Positions 10,281 to 20,336 of a stretch of 64,000 nt of DNA are shown one piece after another. A program made the position numbers and the translations under genes. The stretch lies in assembly GCA_009763385.1 (NCBI GenBank), contig CM019826.1:66711864-66775863 (forward strand), given 5' to 3'. The notes beneath the pieces are model-generated. The model was not told where the DNA came from, did not search any database, and saw nothing but the letters and a program-made list of their open reading frames with translations. Within the stretch, counting starts at the first letter, position 1, and every line of letters begins with the position of its first letter. This DNA comes from Coix lacryma-jobi var. lacryma-jobi. Lineage: Eukaryota > Streptophyta > Magnoliopsida > Poales > Poaceae.

Positions 10281-11215
10281 TCTTCACTTGATGAGTTATA
10301 TTTCTTGCCCTTGTTCTTGTTCTCGTAGCTTTCTTTCTTGGGTGAATGGTGAGCAAGATGACCAGGATCACCACAATTGTAGCAATCCATTTCAGAGATG
10401 GGCCTTCTATTGCTACTTGTGAAGAACTTTTTCTTGGAGTCAAATTTGACTCCATTCTTGTGGAGCTTCTTAAGCATCTTGATGGTCCTCCTCACCATGA
10501 GAGCAATGTTGGAGTCATCTTGTTCATCATCACTTGAGCTCTCATGATGTGCTTCAATCACCTTGGCCTTTCCCTTCTTCTCATGACATGCCTTGAATGT
10601 CAAGTCCTTCTTCTTGTCCAAAGAAGAGCCACCAACCGGAGTGATGTGCATGTACATTTCATGTGCATTGATCATTCCCAAGATTTGTGTCGGCGTGATC
10701 GCAGAGACAATGTGTCCATACTTTATGATTGGGAGGACACAAAGAATCTTTCTCACCACATCGGATGGAGACATTTGGGTGAGCCCAAGCCCATTCAATT
10801 CCTCTACAAGAACATATAGATGTGAGTACATTTCATTTGCACTTTCATGAACAACATTTCAAAAGAATTAAGCTTTTGCATGACCAAGTGATATCATTCC
10901 TCAAGCTCACTCTTAGTCCCCTCATGGAGTGCACAAATGTCCGTCCATAATTCATGGGCGTTCTTGTGATTCCGGACACAATTGAACACATCCCTGCAAA
11001 TACTTGTAAATATGATGTTTTGGCTTTTGCAATCCACTTTTCATTTTCCTCCACATTAGGAGTAAGATGAGTGGCATCCTTTTGTTTAGCGTAGCCGTGT
11101 ATCGCGGCACGGTGAACTCCCACATCAACCGCAACTACATACGACTCCATACGAATCTTCCAATATGGAAGTCGTCTCCGTCGAACATGGGAGGAGGTCC
11201 ATCACCTCTGGACAT
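10281..11215 (-). pseudogene. gag: copia A gag remnant
   Basis: Starts at the ATG at 11215 (MSRGDGPPPMFDG), typical of SIRE-like copia Gag. A one-base deletion near 11168 shifts the frame where the family reads WKIRM. The UBN2-type capsid region follows in two further frames (11150-10845, then 10831 downward, with MSPSDVVRKILCVLP). A CCHC knuckle with a degenerate last position follows (CYNCGDPGHLAHHS, His/Ser where Cys is expected), then an acidic serine tail SSSEDE. The frame then runs by chance into the inserted LTR. Confidence 0.8.
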
Positions 11216-11254
11216 CTTAACTCTAGACAGTTAAGCCTAAATCGAGAGCACAAG

Positions 11255-11266
11255 GCTCCAATACCA
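11255..11266 (-). other. primer-binding site of copia A
   Basis: Minus strand TGGTATTGGAGC, close to the initiator tRNA-Met PBS, about nine bases inside the presumed LTR end at 11276. Confidence 0.7.
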
Positions 11267-11275
11267 ATTCAAAGG

Positions 11276-11804
11276 ATGAAGAAGCCCAAGAGGGGGTGAA
11301 TTGGACTAATCTAAAATTTCTCGCTAGAATTAAGACCTACTCTAGCCCAACTTCACCCCTTTGTGCCTAGAAGTGTGTTTTCACTAACTCTACCGCACAA
11401 AAGACTATCACCTAGTTCCACTCCTACTCTAGAATGACATTTTAACAAAAGTAATTGCAAGAAATGAAATGCTCAAAGTAAATGCATAAGTAAAGAGAGG
11501 AGAGAATACGCCATGATGTTTTCCCGAGGCATCGAGGTGTCGGCACATCCCCTAGTCCTCGTTGGAGCACCCGTTCAAGGGTATCGCTACCCCTTGATCC
11601 GCACAAGGATCAAGTGCTCACTATGAGCTGATTCTTCGTCACTCTGCCCAGCCAATCACCCACAACCGGTCACCTGATCACCAACCTCCCAATCACCACC
11701 AAGCCGTCTAGGTGATGCCGATCACCAAGAGTAACAAGCTAGAACTCTCACTTGACCAACACGAGGCCAAAGAGATGGATGGATGCACCCTTGCTACTCA
11801 CAAC
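11276..11804 (-). repeat. copia A LTR, piece 1 of 3
   Basis: From the presumed LTR end (TGAAGAAGCCC on the plus strand) to the Athila insertion. The last five bases, ACAAC (11800-11804), are the target duplication of that insertion. The 11276 boundary is inferred from the PBS and a TG dinucleotide. Confidence 0.65.
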
Positions 11805-12306
11805 TATTGACGCTCACTAATGCTCATAATTAACCATCAACTATTGCATGAAATGACACTAAATGAATTACAAAGCATAGTTGTAGGGTTTGAAACTAAC
11901 AAGTTCCATGAGTTTTGGTGCTCTCACTTGTTTTGTAGGATATCAATATTTCACCATATAAAAGTATCTCAAGTGATGAATTGGAGTGCACCATTGCGAA
12001 GAGCTCGTCGAGACAATCGAAACGGACATATCATTTGCTATATTCGGAGTCCCAGATGAAAAGATATTAATTTCGCGACGACATCTGCAAAAGAAGGATC
12101 TAGAAGACACCAGAAGACACCACGAGGCGGCCCACCACGTGGGCCTACTGGGCCAGACCGGCCGGTCCCACTTGGAGACCGATCGGTCGGCCACGGAGGC
12201 CATTTTGACTCCGCCTTCTGGAACCTTCTTCCACCGCCTCCTAGGATGCATCTCCACCGTCCCCGAAGTCGGTTTGATCCAAGGGCTCACGTTTCACGCT
12301 CCGGGC

Positions 12307-12313
12307 TATAAAA
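12307..12313 (+). promoter_or_regulatory. TATA box, Athila 1 5' LTR
   Basis: TATAAAA in GGGCTATAAAACCAGACC; conserved in the 3' LTR at 19078-19084 and as TATATAA in element 2. Confidence 0.75.
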
Positions 12314-12403
12314 CCAGACCCAGACCCCCCTCTCCAGGCATCTCCATCTTCATTATTCATCTCCACATCAGAAACTAGGGTTTCAATTAGAAGTAGAGGT
12401 CCC

Positions 12404-12480
12404 TCTAGTCGATCATCTAGTTCTAGTTCTAGTTCATCTTCTAGTTCTAGATCTAGTTCTAGTTCATCATCTAGTTGTAA
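12404..12480 (+). repeat. TTCTAGTTC minisatellite
   Basis: Degenerate repeats of TCTAGTTC/TCATCTTCTAG just downstream of the TATA box, so probably in the transcribed leader. The 3' LTR copy is shorter (19175-19236); element 2 has a longer one (57294-57490). Confidence 0.7.
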
Positions 12481-13139
12481 TCTAGAGAGAGAGAAGGAGA
12501 GAGCTGAGGAGGAGTCGGATCTATCGGATCTTCCTCGACATTGTAATGGTGCAGCATCTGGTTCGTCTTCAAGTAATCTCCAGGTTCTTCATTTACTACT
12601 TATAAGTATTCTATTTAATTTTAGTTCTTACTTTATTTTATTTACTGGATCTCCGCTCGTATTGAGTGCTCTAATTATGATATCTGATTAGAGTAGTAAG
12701 CGTTAGTGTAGACTTGATGTCTAGACTAGGGTTTACCTGAGTTTGCGCCCAATCCTCCGGATAGTTGTGGTAGCCCTAGAGGTGACAGCTCTGTCAGGTC
12801 TTTGTAATCCACCACGTTAGGGTTGGTGTTCTCATAGAGCTTTTGGCAGCCTTCCCCCAATTACCTTCTTCCCAGTCTTTCTCGAGAGTTGGAAAGGACC
12901 TGCTGCTCCGAAGTAAGTAAAGTATAGTAAGCCTTTGATGGAATAGACCCGCTTAGAAAACCCTTATATCCCTCTCTAACCGCATTACCATTCTTTTCTT
13001 GGACGATCTTAATTCTTCTAGTACACTTCACGTTCCCCGTGGAAATCGATACCCTGGAATACTCTCGGGTGAAAGCTACATCGGTATCCGTGCGCTTGCG
13101 GATTATTCTGTGTGCGTTTAAAATACCCAACAAGCTTTT

Positions 13140-13157
13140 TGGCGCCGTTGCCGGGGA
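13140..13157 (+). other. primer-binding site, Asp type
   Basis: TGGCGCCGTTGCCGGGGA seven bases after the LTR; the form used by Athila-type elements, usually assigned to tRNA-Asp. Confidence 0.8.
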
Positions 13158-13261
13158 ACGGTAGCTGTTCTAGAATCGAACCAGGATCGCTCGTGTTTCT
13201 TTTCTTTTACCACCTTTTTCTTCTACCACCACCTTTACCTCACCACCACACTTCTTACCAC

Positions 13262-14344
13262 ATGGATTTCACTCCTATTTTTAAAATCTTTGCTCCAAAG
13301 GGCGACTTGTTGGAGCCTCTACAATCATCACACCCCATTCTTACAGATGGCTATGAGCTTCGCCCTGCTCTTATAGCCATGGTTCGGGAGAAATCTTTCT
13401 CTGGGTCAGAATACGAAGATCCATACACTTACCTTAGGGAATTTGAGGAGTTGTGTTCTTGTCAGACTATAGCTGGCATGACACAAGAGACCATTAAATG
13501 GAAACTATTCCCATTCTCCCTTTTAGGAAGAGCGAGAAAATGGTATAATCATTCCGTAGAGGGCGTAAATGGAAATTGGGATAAACTTTGGGAAAACTTT
13601 TGTCTTTCTTTCTTCCCTCTTTTTCGAATCTCTGATCTTAGAATCGAAATTCTTACATTCAAACAAAAAGAGAAGGAGACACTAGGAGCAGCTTGGGCTA
13701 GGTTCTTAAGCCTTACCAATTCTGGCCCAAATCTTTCCTTGCCTGACCATATTCTACACTATCACTTCTATCGTGGTCTTAACCAGGAAGCTGCTCTACT
13801 TCTCGATTTAGCTTCTGGAGGATCATCCCCACATAAACTTGTTAGTGAATGAAGAGACATCCTAGAGAAAATCCTTGAAAACACTCCTTACACTAGCACT
13901 TTTGACGAATTCCCAGAAGAAGAAGTCGAGCTCGATCCCGACCAACATGAGGAGGAACACACAACCAAATTTGAAATTCCTTCAAATCCTTCTAATAATT
14001 TGGTTGCCACAGAACCTTCTTTAGAGAAAACACCCCACACTTTAGAAAATTATGAATCCCATCCTTCGGTGTTCTTCTCTGAAATCGAGGAATATGATAT
14101 CAAAGAGCATGGAAGCTACTTCATAAACACCTCTATAAATCCATGCTCATATGAGACATCTTCTGATTCTAGTGGTCTGTCTAACATTGCCACACTCAAG
14201 ATTTTCAACCCCCTCACACTTTCTGTTTACAAAAACTTCAAAAGGGTGGTTGTCGATGCATATGTTTATCACAAATTTTGTAGATCTCATTGTGCTCTTA
14301 AGTTGGTGTTGGAGGGGAAACCACTTCACCAAATCACATCTTGA
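13262..14344 (+). pseudogene. gag: Athila-type gag with one premature stop
   Basis: Chosen start is the ATG at 13262 (MDFTPIFKIFAPKG); the open frame begins upstream at 13112. The capsid region shows the Athila-like pattern FSGSEYEDPYTYLREFEELC...LFPFSLLGRARKWYN...WDKLWENFCLSFFP. A TGA at 13850-13852 breaks it, but the same frame stays open to 14344 through an acidic stretch (EEEVELDPDQHEEE), so this is a single nonsense mutation, most simply CGA to TGA. No zinc knuckle is visible. No RT follows. Confidence 0.85.
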
Positions 14345-14792
14345 AGGTTTCCCAAAAGACAAGCTCAGTGTCCTAAAACAAGCACTTTTCAGATCAGTGT
14401 TCATCTTCCAGCTACACTGTCCTTGTGTAATGAGCGTAGAGATATAATTGTTAAAATATTCCTTCGGGTATTCTTGTCAATAACCTTTCCAGGTCTGGAG
14501 CAAAAATGTTCATAGGAACGACAAACACAAGGTATGTCCATCCAATCATCATGCAACATTGAATTACAATCATCCAATCTTGATTTTTTGCAAAATCTAA
14601 GCCTTTGGTATATACTGTGTAAGACATATCTTACCATGTTGCTATATTGGTCGTCCCTACCTTTAAGACATGCTCATGTGTTATACACTAATCATGCTCT
14701 TTCATCACCATTTAAGTAAATCTCTTTAATGCTTTAATACTACATTCATTTGCTATAGTATATGCTCTGGTTTTGAAGTTTTCTCATACACC

Positions 14793-14975
14793 TTTTAAAT
14801 TAGGCATGGTGCTTAGTTTAAATTGTTTTCATGAATTAAAGTAAAACATGGTGTCTGGTTTGATTCTTGAGCTAAAAGGTGTCCTGATTTTACCTCTAAA
14901 GGCTTTTAAATTAAGTATGGTGCTTAGGTTAAAATGCCTTCCTAGATCAAATTAGACGTGGTGTCTAGGTTGATT
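14793..14975 (+). repeat. array of long hairpins with TGG-centred loops
   Basis: Four units: about 14793-14823, 14832-14868, 14901-14938 and 14944-14975. Each centre is ATGGT-like, with arms such as TTAGGCA/TGCTTAG, TTAAGTA/TGCTTAGG and ATTAGAC/GTCTAGGT. The arms extend 11-18 bp allowing G-T pairs. Three comparable units are in element 2 at 59131-59252. Confidence 0.7.
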
Positions 14976-15915
14976 TTTGAGCCAATAGTATACTATAGTG
15001 GATGCTAGATATTTTGTTGGACTAACCCCTGTAGGAAAACTTTCAATATAATTTATGGGAAAGTCCTGAGATGAACTCACACTGGAGATGAAGAGACACA
15101 TGAACTTCAACAACTTGCGCAAGGGAGACACAACTCACTGATCATAGAGAAATGAGATCCATGGAACGAGACAAAATATAAGTGCCACAAAACAATATCT
15201 ATAATCAAAGCACTCACTCCAAGGAAGTAGGTGAACAAGTCTGAGCTGGGTCACTAGAAGATAAAGACCATCGTGGGAGGAACAACACACCTTCACTGAT
15301 AGGTTGACACACAGAGAAGGAAGGTTGATCCCTCTAAAGATGATCCTACTATACCTTCCTCTTCTCAAGCTCCCATCACTCAGGTTCACTATGAGATAAG
15401 CAAGAGAAAATAAGCTATTCATGAAGAACAACCAGCCAGACAAGAGAAGCTTCCACAAGGGGGTTCGACACATCACTCTTCAATGATAAAGGTAATATCT
15501 CATGGTATGTGACCATCACTTTAAAAGCTTCTCCTTAATTCTGGTATGTGCATAAATAAGAACCAAACATGTTTCAGTTGCACCTTATTTGATCCAACCT
15601 AATCAACTCAACATGTTCAGTTCTTTACTCTTTGTACCTAGCTTTACTCTCTTGAATCTCACTATCTTAACCAATGAGCTAAAATGTTATGCATCTAACC
15701 TTTGGAAGATGATATATCACAATCATGGAAAGATCGACACTTTATGCATAGATTATCCTTCCTTGGGTTAAGCAAACTGATCTATTTTAAGATGCTACTT
15801 TCATGCTAATCCTCTGATCCTATCACTGATGTTAAGATTGAATAGAACACATAAACAACAAGTTTATCTTGTGCAATGTGCCTAAGGTTAGAGGGGAATA
15901 AATAAAACTTTTGGT

Positions 15916-15941
15916 TCTGTTGGTGTTTTTCCACCAACAGA
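15916..15941 (+). other. 10-bp perfect hairpin, conserved in element 2
   Basis: TCTGTTGGTG / CACCAACAGA with a six-base loop. The equivalent at 60806-60833 keeps the stem with one compensating pair change and one mismatch. Confidence 0.7.
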
Positions 15942-16171
15942 GCCCATGCACTTGATCTCTACCTTGTCTTTATGAGCAGGACACACTCTTGAGCAAAACA
16001 TGGAGAAGTTTGTCACTCCCAAATTCTACAGAGTGAAGGTCCTAGATCTACAAGAACATGCACACTGAGCATGATGCTGCCAGCGTCCACAATTAACGCT
16101 TCACTTCAAACTACTGGACGAACAAATAACATGAGTGACACCATATCAAGAGGCATAAACAAGAAGGAATG

Positions 16172-16342
16172 ATGGAAGACGTCGAAGTCAGAATTAGAGG
16201 TCATGATGTCCCCACAGACTTCTTAATCCTCGACATGAGAAGACGATGATGTCCACCTCATCCTAGGAAGACCATTACTCTACGCTACAAGTACAATCAT
16301 CTACAAGAGGAAATCTATTTTCACTTTCCTAGAGAAAAGGCA
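16172..16342 (+). pseudogene. Athila-type protease C-terminal remnant
   Basis: Starts at an ATG at 16172. The frame reads GHDVPTDFLILDM, then a one-base shift near 16240 leads to DVHLILGRPLLYA. This matches the VPxDFxVLDM...VPLILGRPFL pattern at the end of Athila-type aspartic proteases. The catalytic DTG part is not visible upstream. It places the element as a former gag-pro element. Confidence 0.65.
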
Positions 16343-16363
16343 TGATGCAACTTCATCAACAAC

Positions 16364-16588
16364 ATGCCCAATGAAGCATCCAAGAAGAATAGAAGTGAAA
16401 GAAACCGCTCTCGAAGCCAAAGAAGAAAAACTATCAAGAATAGAGAGGCCAATCACGAAGAAGAAGCTATCGACACTGTCCCAGAAAAGAAAGAAGAGAA
16501 ACCTCAAGACAGTGAACCACAGGAAGTGAAGACTCAGACCAAGAAAGTATGGAAGAAAAAGTCTGTACCTAAGAGGAACAAACAATAA
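16364..16588 (+). CDS. small Lys/Arg/Glu-rich ORF
   Basis: 74 codons with an ATG start: a basic RS-like N-terminus (SERNRSRSQRRK), an acidic middle and a basic end (KKVWKKKSVPKRNKQ). It directly follows the protease remnant in another frame. It may be the old C-terminal extension of gag-pro or a chance low-complexity frame; I do not recognise a domain. Confidence 0.35.
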   Translation: MPNEASKKNRSERNRSRSQRRKTIKNREANHEEEAIDTVPEKKEEKPQDSEPQEVKTQTKKVWKKKSVPKRNKQ

Positions 16589-16590
16589 CA

Positions 16591-18571
16591 ACTTTCCAAA
16601 CGTCTGACAACCTTGGGAGATCTGAACCAAGGGAAGGTCCGGTTCGTCGGACCTAAATATCTGAACCCTCGCCGAAAGGTAAAATCGGTAGTTATCCATA
16701 TTTATCTTTTCTGCATTAATTTCTCTTTTTGCATGTTTACTTTCTTTCATTTGCATAATCATTTCTCCATAGCATATTTACTTTTCTGTATTAGCATTGC
16801 ATAAAAAAAGAGAAAATGAAAATATTACACTGCATCATAAAACCTAAACGCCCCATGTGAATAATTCTATGGTGTGTAAAAACCTGTAGGGATATTCACC
16901 GTGGTGGCATAAAAATAAAAATGCATTCATTTTGTTACACTGTCATTGCACCATAAAAAATAAAAAAATACAAAAATATTGAGAAAGAGATCTTACTGAA
17001 ACTCTGAACAACTAAGGCTTAAGTGGCCAACCACTAACGCTTAATCTGTTCCACAAGTTTTATTGTCTATTTGAGTTTCACAGGATTGAATGACCAAGAA
17101 AAGGTGACGAGCAAGTGGATGTCCCATCCACTGTTGGAGCACTATTTCAACAACCATCAACGTCAATCAATGCTCCGATAGAGGAAGAACATTTTCACTG
17201 CCAGTCCGTTACATTGCAAGAATGAACGATTACGTCAACATTCAGCTTGGGGGAAAGCACCCCCGTGTATCTAGGTAAGTATCCTTATCGTCTTAAGTTT
17301 TCCTTCTATACATAAATGAAAATAAAATATAAAACAAAACAAAAAAAATATATGTGGGCACATGAAGGCTCACCATTAATTAAAAAGAAAAAAATATGGG
17401 CACATGAAGGCTCAACGCTATTAAGGGAACCAGCTTGGGGGAGACGCACCCCCGTTATCTTCGTGATCCAGGTATGTCTTATTCACTATCTTAGTTATTT
17501 ATAATAAGTGTGTGTTAGGTTAAATAAATAGTGTGTTAAGTTTGTTTTAAGAAGTTAATAATAAAAGAAAAACTCTCTCTGATCTTTTACATGGAAATGA
17601 TGAATAGTTGCTCTATCTAATTTCTTTCAAGTACCTAGCCTTCAAAACATGAGTTCTCCTAATTAATAATGATGCTTAAAAATTAAATTAAATATATGGG
17701 TAGCAAATGCTTGATCCAGAGTCTAGATAATTGACAGATATGATATGTGATGATCTGAGCTACTGTTACCTTGTTCTAAACAACACTAGAGTTCTAGAGA
17801 TTTCTCAATATAAATGTCTAATAATTGCATTGGGTTAAATTAAGCTTTGTTGACCCGATGAGAAGTTATCATGCTACTGAATTGAGATCACTTACACATT
17901 TCATCCATCTTCCGCATCAATGCTCATGATTATCTATTGTTATCCTCTCAAAAGTTTGTTGGAAGCATGTGGCTATTAAAAAAATGAGAGAAAGAAAAGA
18001 AAAAAAAATCCGAGGAAATAAAAAGGGACAAGTGTCCGAAACCTCAAAAAGATAGATCCCGAGGAAATAAAAAGGGACAAGTGTCCGCAACCTCAAAAAA
18101 AAGAGAAAAAAAATAATATATTAAAAAAATGGGCATGTGCTCGCCAGTAGAATTAGCCTGATAGCCATGTGTCTCTGATAAACAAAAGAGAGTGATATAT
18201 TTGAAAAGAGCATCCGACTCCATTTTTCACACACATGCACTTCTCGATTCAATGGTGTGGTTGACTTTCTCTTTGGATCCATTGTTTAATTTGTCAACAT
18301 ATGTCATTAATCTTTTCTGAAAATTCATAAAACTCTGGAATAATAGTGAAGTGAAAGAACTAGAGGCATAGTGTTTGATTTGACCATTCTATCTTTCAAT
18401 TACTCAGGATTCAAGGTAAAGTACTAAGCCCCGTGATGAATAATATGATACTTTTTCCTATTCCATACGAGAACTTCTATTTGAATGCTTGTGTACTTGT
18501 TGGAAGTAAAGATATGGCAGCAACTCCTGATCCACCATTGAGTTTGGCTTTGCTCGGGACTAGCAAAGGTT
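16591..18571 (+). other. non-coding interior of Athila 1, modular second part
   Basis: No ORF. Contains module M1 (16667-16703, CCTCGCC...AAGGTAAA..CGGTAGTTATCC), M2 (17030-17085, CACTAACGCTTAATC...TTGTCTATTT...CAGGA) and two M3 copies (17243-17284 and 17431-17477). M3 has AGCTTGGGGGA then a CCCCC run and a splice-donor-like AGGTAAGT or AGGTATGT. All three recur in element 2. Confidence 0.65.
18010..18107 (+). repeat. 49-bp tandem duplication
   Basis: Two copies of a unit starting CCGAGGAAATAAAAAGGGAC (18010 and 18059), each with the palindrome GGACA-AG-TGTCC. Element 2 has one copy near 62657. Confidence 0.8.
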
Positions 18572-18586
18572 AAGCTTGAGAGAACT
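18572..18586 (+). other. polypurine tract, Athila 1
   Basis: AAGCTTGAGAGAACT immediately before the 3' LTR; equivalent to AAGCTTGGGGGAGT in element 2. Confidence 0.7.
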
Positions 18587-19891
18587 TGTTGACGCTCACT
18601 AATGCTCATAATTAACCATCAACTATTGCATGAAATGACACTAAATGAATTACAAAGCATAGTTGTAGGGTTTGAAACTAACAAGTTCCACGAGTTTTGG
18701 TGCTCTCACTTGTTTTGTAAGATATCAATATTTCACCATATAAAAGTATCTCAAGTGATGAATTGGAGTGCACCATTGCGAAGAGCTCGTCGAGACAATC
18801 GAAACGGACATATCATTTGCTATATTCGGAGTCCCGGATGAAAAGATATTAATTTCGCGACGACATCTGCAAAAAAAGGATCTAGAAGACACCACGAGGC
18901 GGCCCACCATGTGGGCCCACTGGGCCAGACCGACCGGTCCCACTTGGAGACCGACCGGTCGGCCACGGAGGCCATTTTGACTCCGCCTTCTGGAACCTTC
19001 TTCCACCGCCTCCTAGGATGCATCTCTACCGTCCCCGAAGTCGGTTTGATCCAAGGGCTCACGTTCACGCTCCGGGCTATAAAACCAGACCCAGACCCCC
19101 CTCTTCAGGCATCTCCATCTTCATTATTCATCTCCACATCAGAAACTAGGGTTTAAATTAGAAGTAGAGGTCCGTCTAGTCGATCATCTAGTTCTAGTTC
19201 TAGTTTTAGTTCATCTTCTAGTTCATTATCTAGTTGTAATCTAGAGAGAGAGAAGGAGAGAGCTGAGAAGGAGTCGGATCTATCGGATCTTCCTCGACAT
19301 TGTAATGGTGCAGCATCGGGTTCGTCTTCAAGTAATCTCCAGGTTCTTCATTTACTACTTATAAGTATTCTATTTAATTTTAGTTCTTACTTTATTTTAT
19401 TTACTGGATCTCCGCTCATATTGAGTGCTCTAATTATGATATCTGATTAGAGTAGTAAGCGTTAGTGTAGACTTGGTGTCTAGACTAGGGTTTACCTGAG
19501 TTTGCGCCCAATCCTCCGGATAGTTGTGGTAGCCCCAGAGGTGACAGCTCTGTCAGGTCTTTGTAATCCACCACGTTAGGGTTGGTGTTCTCGTAGAGCT
19601 TTTGGCAGCCTTCCCCCAATTACCTTCTTCCCAGTCTTTCTCGAGAGTTGGAAAGGACCTGCTGCTCCGAAGTAAGTAAAGTATAGTAAGCCTTTGATTG
19701 AATAGACCCGCTTAGAAAACCCTTATATCCCTCTCTAACCGCATTACCATTCTTTTCTTGGATGATCTTAATTCTTCTAGTACACTTCACGTTCCCCGCG
19801 GAAATCGATACCCTGGAATACTCTCGGGTGAAAGCTACATCGGTATCCGTGCCCTTGCGGATTATTCTGTGTGCATTTAAAATACCCAACA
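18587..19891 (+). repeat. 3' LTR of Athila-like element 1
   Basis: Begins TGTTGACGC, ends ...TACCCAACA, then ACAAC target duplication. TATA box at 19078-19084; palindromes GACCGACCGGTC near 18930 and 18950. Confidence 0.9.
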
Positions 19892-20031
19892 ACAACTCAC
19901 TAATGAGGTCTCTAATCTCGCGAATAACAAATCTCTCAACCACACTAGGGTTCTTGCACTCCCTTGCACACTCAAGGATATTCTCAGCTGATCAAATGGG
20001 CAAGATACCCCAAATGGAAGAGGTGATGGAG

Positions 20032-20039
20032 TATTTATA
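20032..20039 (-). promoter_or_regulatory. TATA box of copia A LTR
   Basis: Minus strand GGCTATAAATACTCC, the only strong TATA motif in the reconstructed LTR. Confidence 0.7.
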
Positions 20040-20090
20040 GCCCTCCACACAAACCCCCCACGAGGGGTAAAACATGCTGCAAGAAAAGGG

Positions 20091-20291
20091 GCATCGGACG
20101 CTCCGATGCCTGGCATCGGACGTGCCGATGCCCTAAGTAATGATAACGTGTACTATTCTGATAGTGCATGTCATAATGGCATCGGACGCTGGCAGCGTCC
20201 GATGCCAACCGATCAGACGTGTTCGATGGAGAAATTGTCATTTAAAAACCTCTCTACATGGTCATCGGACACTACCTCGACGCATCCGATG
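20091..20291 (-). repeat. GCATCGGACG palindrome array in copia A U3
   Basis: P1 20091-20109 (8-bp stem, 3-base loop), P2 20112-20132 (8-bp stem, 5-base loop), P3 20178-20206 (13-bp perfect stem, loop GGC), P4 20263-20291 (7-bp stem, long loop). Degenerate copies continue beyond the hAT insertion at 29912-30020. They lie upstream of the TATA box in LTR orientation. Confidence 0.75.
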
Positions 20292-20316
20292 TCAGCGTCT
20301 GATGTGACGCTGAATT

Positions 20317-20336
20317 TCAAAATGGGAATGGGCCGG
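20317..20336 (+). repeat. hAT left terminal inverted repeat
   Basis: TCAAAATGGGAATGGGCCGG, matched exactly by the reverse complement of 29853-29872. Confidence 0.92.

Larger units (their letters stand above)
11805..13132 (+). repeat. 5' LTR of Athila-like element 1
   Basis: Begins TATTGACGC (G to A change from the expected TGTTGACGC of the 3' LTR) and ends ...TACCCAACA. It contains GACCGG-type palindromes near 12156-12200, a TATA box at 12307 and a TCTAGT minisatellite at 12404-12480. By eye it is nearly identical to the 3' LTR apart from scattered substitutions and small indels. Confidence 0.9.
14345..16171 (+). other. non-coding interior of Athila 1, first part
   Basis: A/T-rich with no convincing ORF. 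It holds the TGG-loop hairpin array (14793-14975) and the 15916-15941 hairpin. Blocks such as 'ttttgttggactaacccctg' near 15014 and 'tgtgcctaaggttagag' near 15880 recur in the same order in element 2. Confidence 0.7.
11805..19891 (+). mobile_element. Athila-like Ty3/gypsy element 1, gag-protease only, complete ends
   Basis: Two LTRs (11805-13132 and 18587-19891) flanked by ACAAC on both sides (11800-11804 and 19892-19896). PBS is TGGCGCCGTTGCCGGGGA. The interior holds one gag with a single stop, a protease remnant and a small basic ORF. I find no RT, RNase H or integrase motif, so it is non-autonomous. Most of the 5.4-kb interior is non-coding and shares blocks in the same order with element 2 (58441-63256). 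Confidence 0.9.
19892..20316 (-). repeat. copia A LTR, piece 2 of 3
   Basis: Continuation of the LTR after Athila 1. The first five bases are the ACAAC duplication; the last eight, GCTGAATT (20309-20316), are the hAT target duplication. It includes the promoter and palindrome array. Confidence 0.75.
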
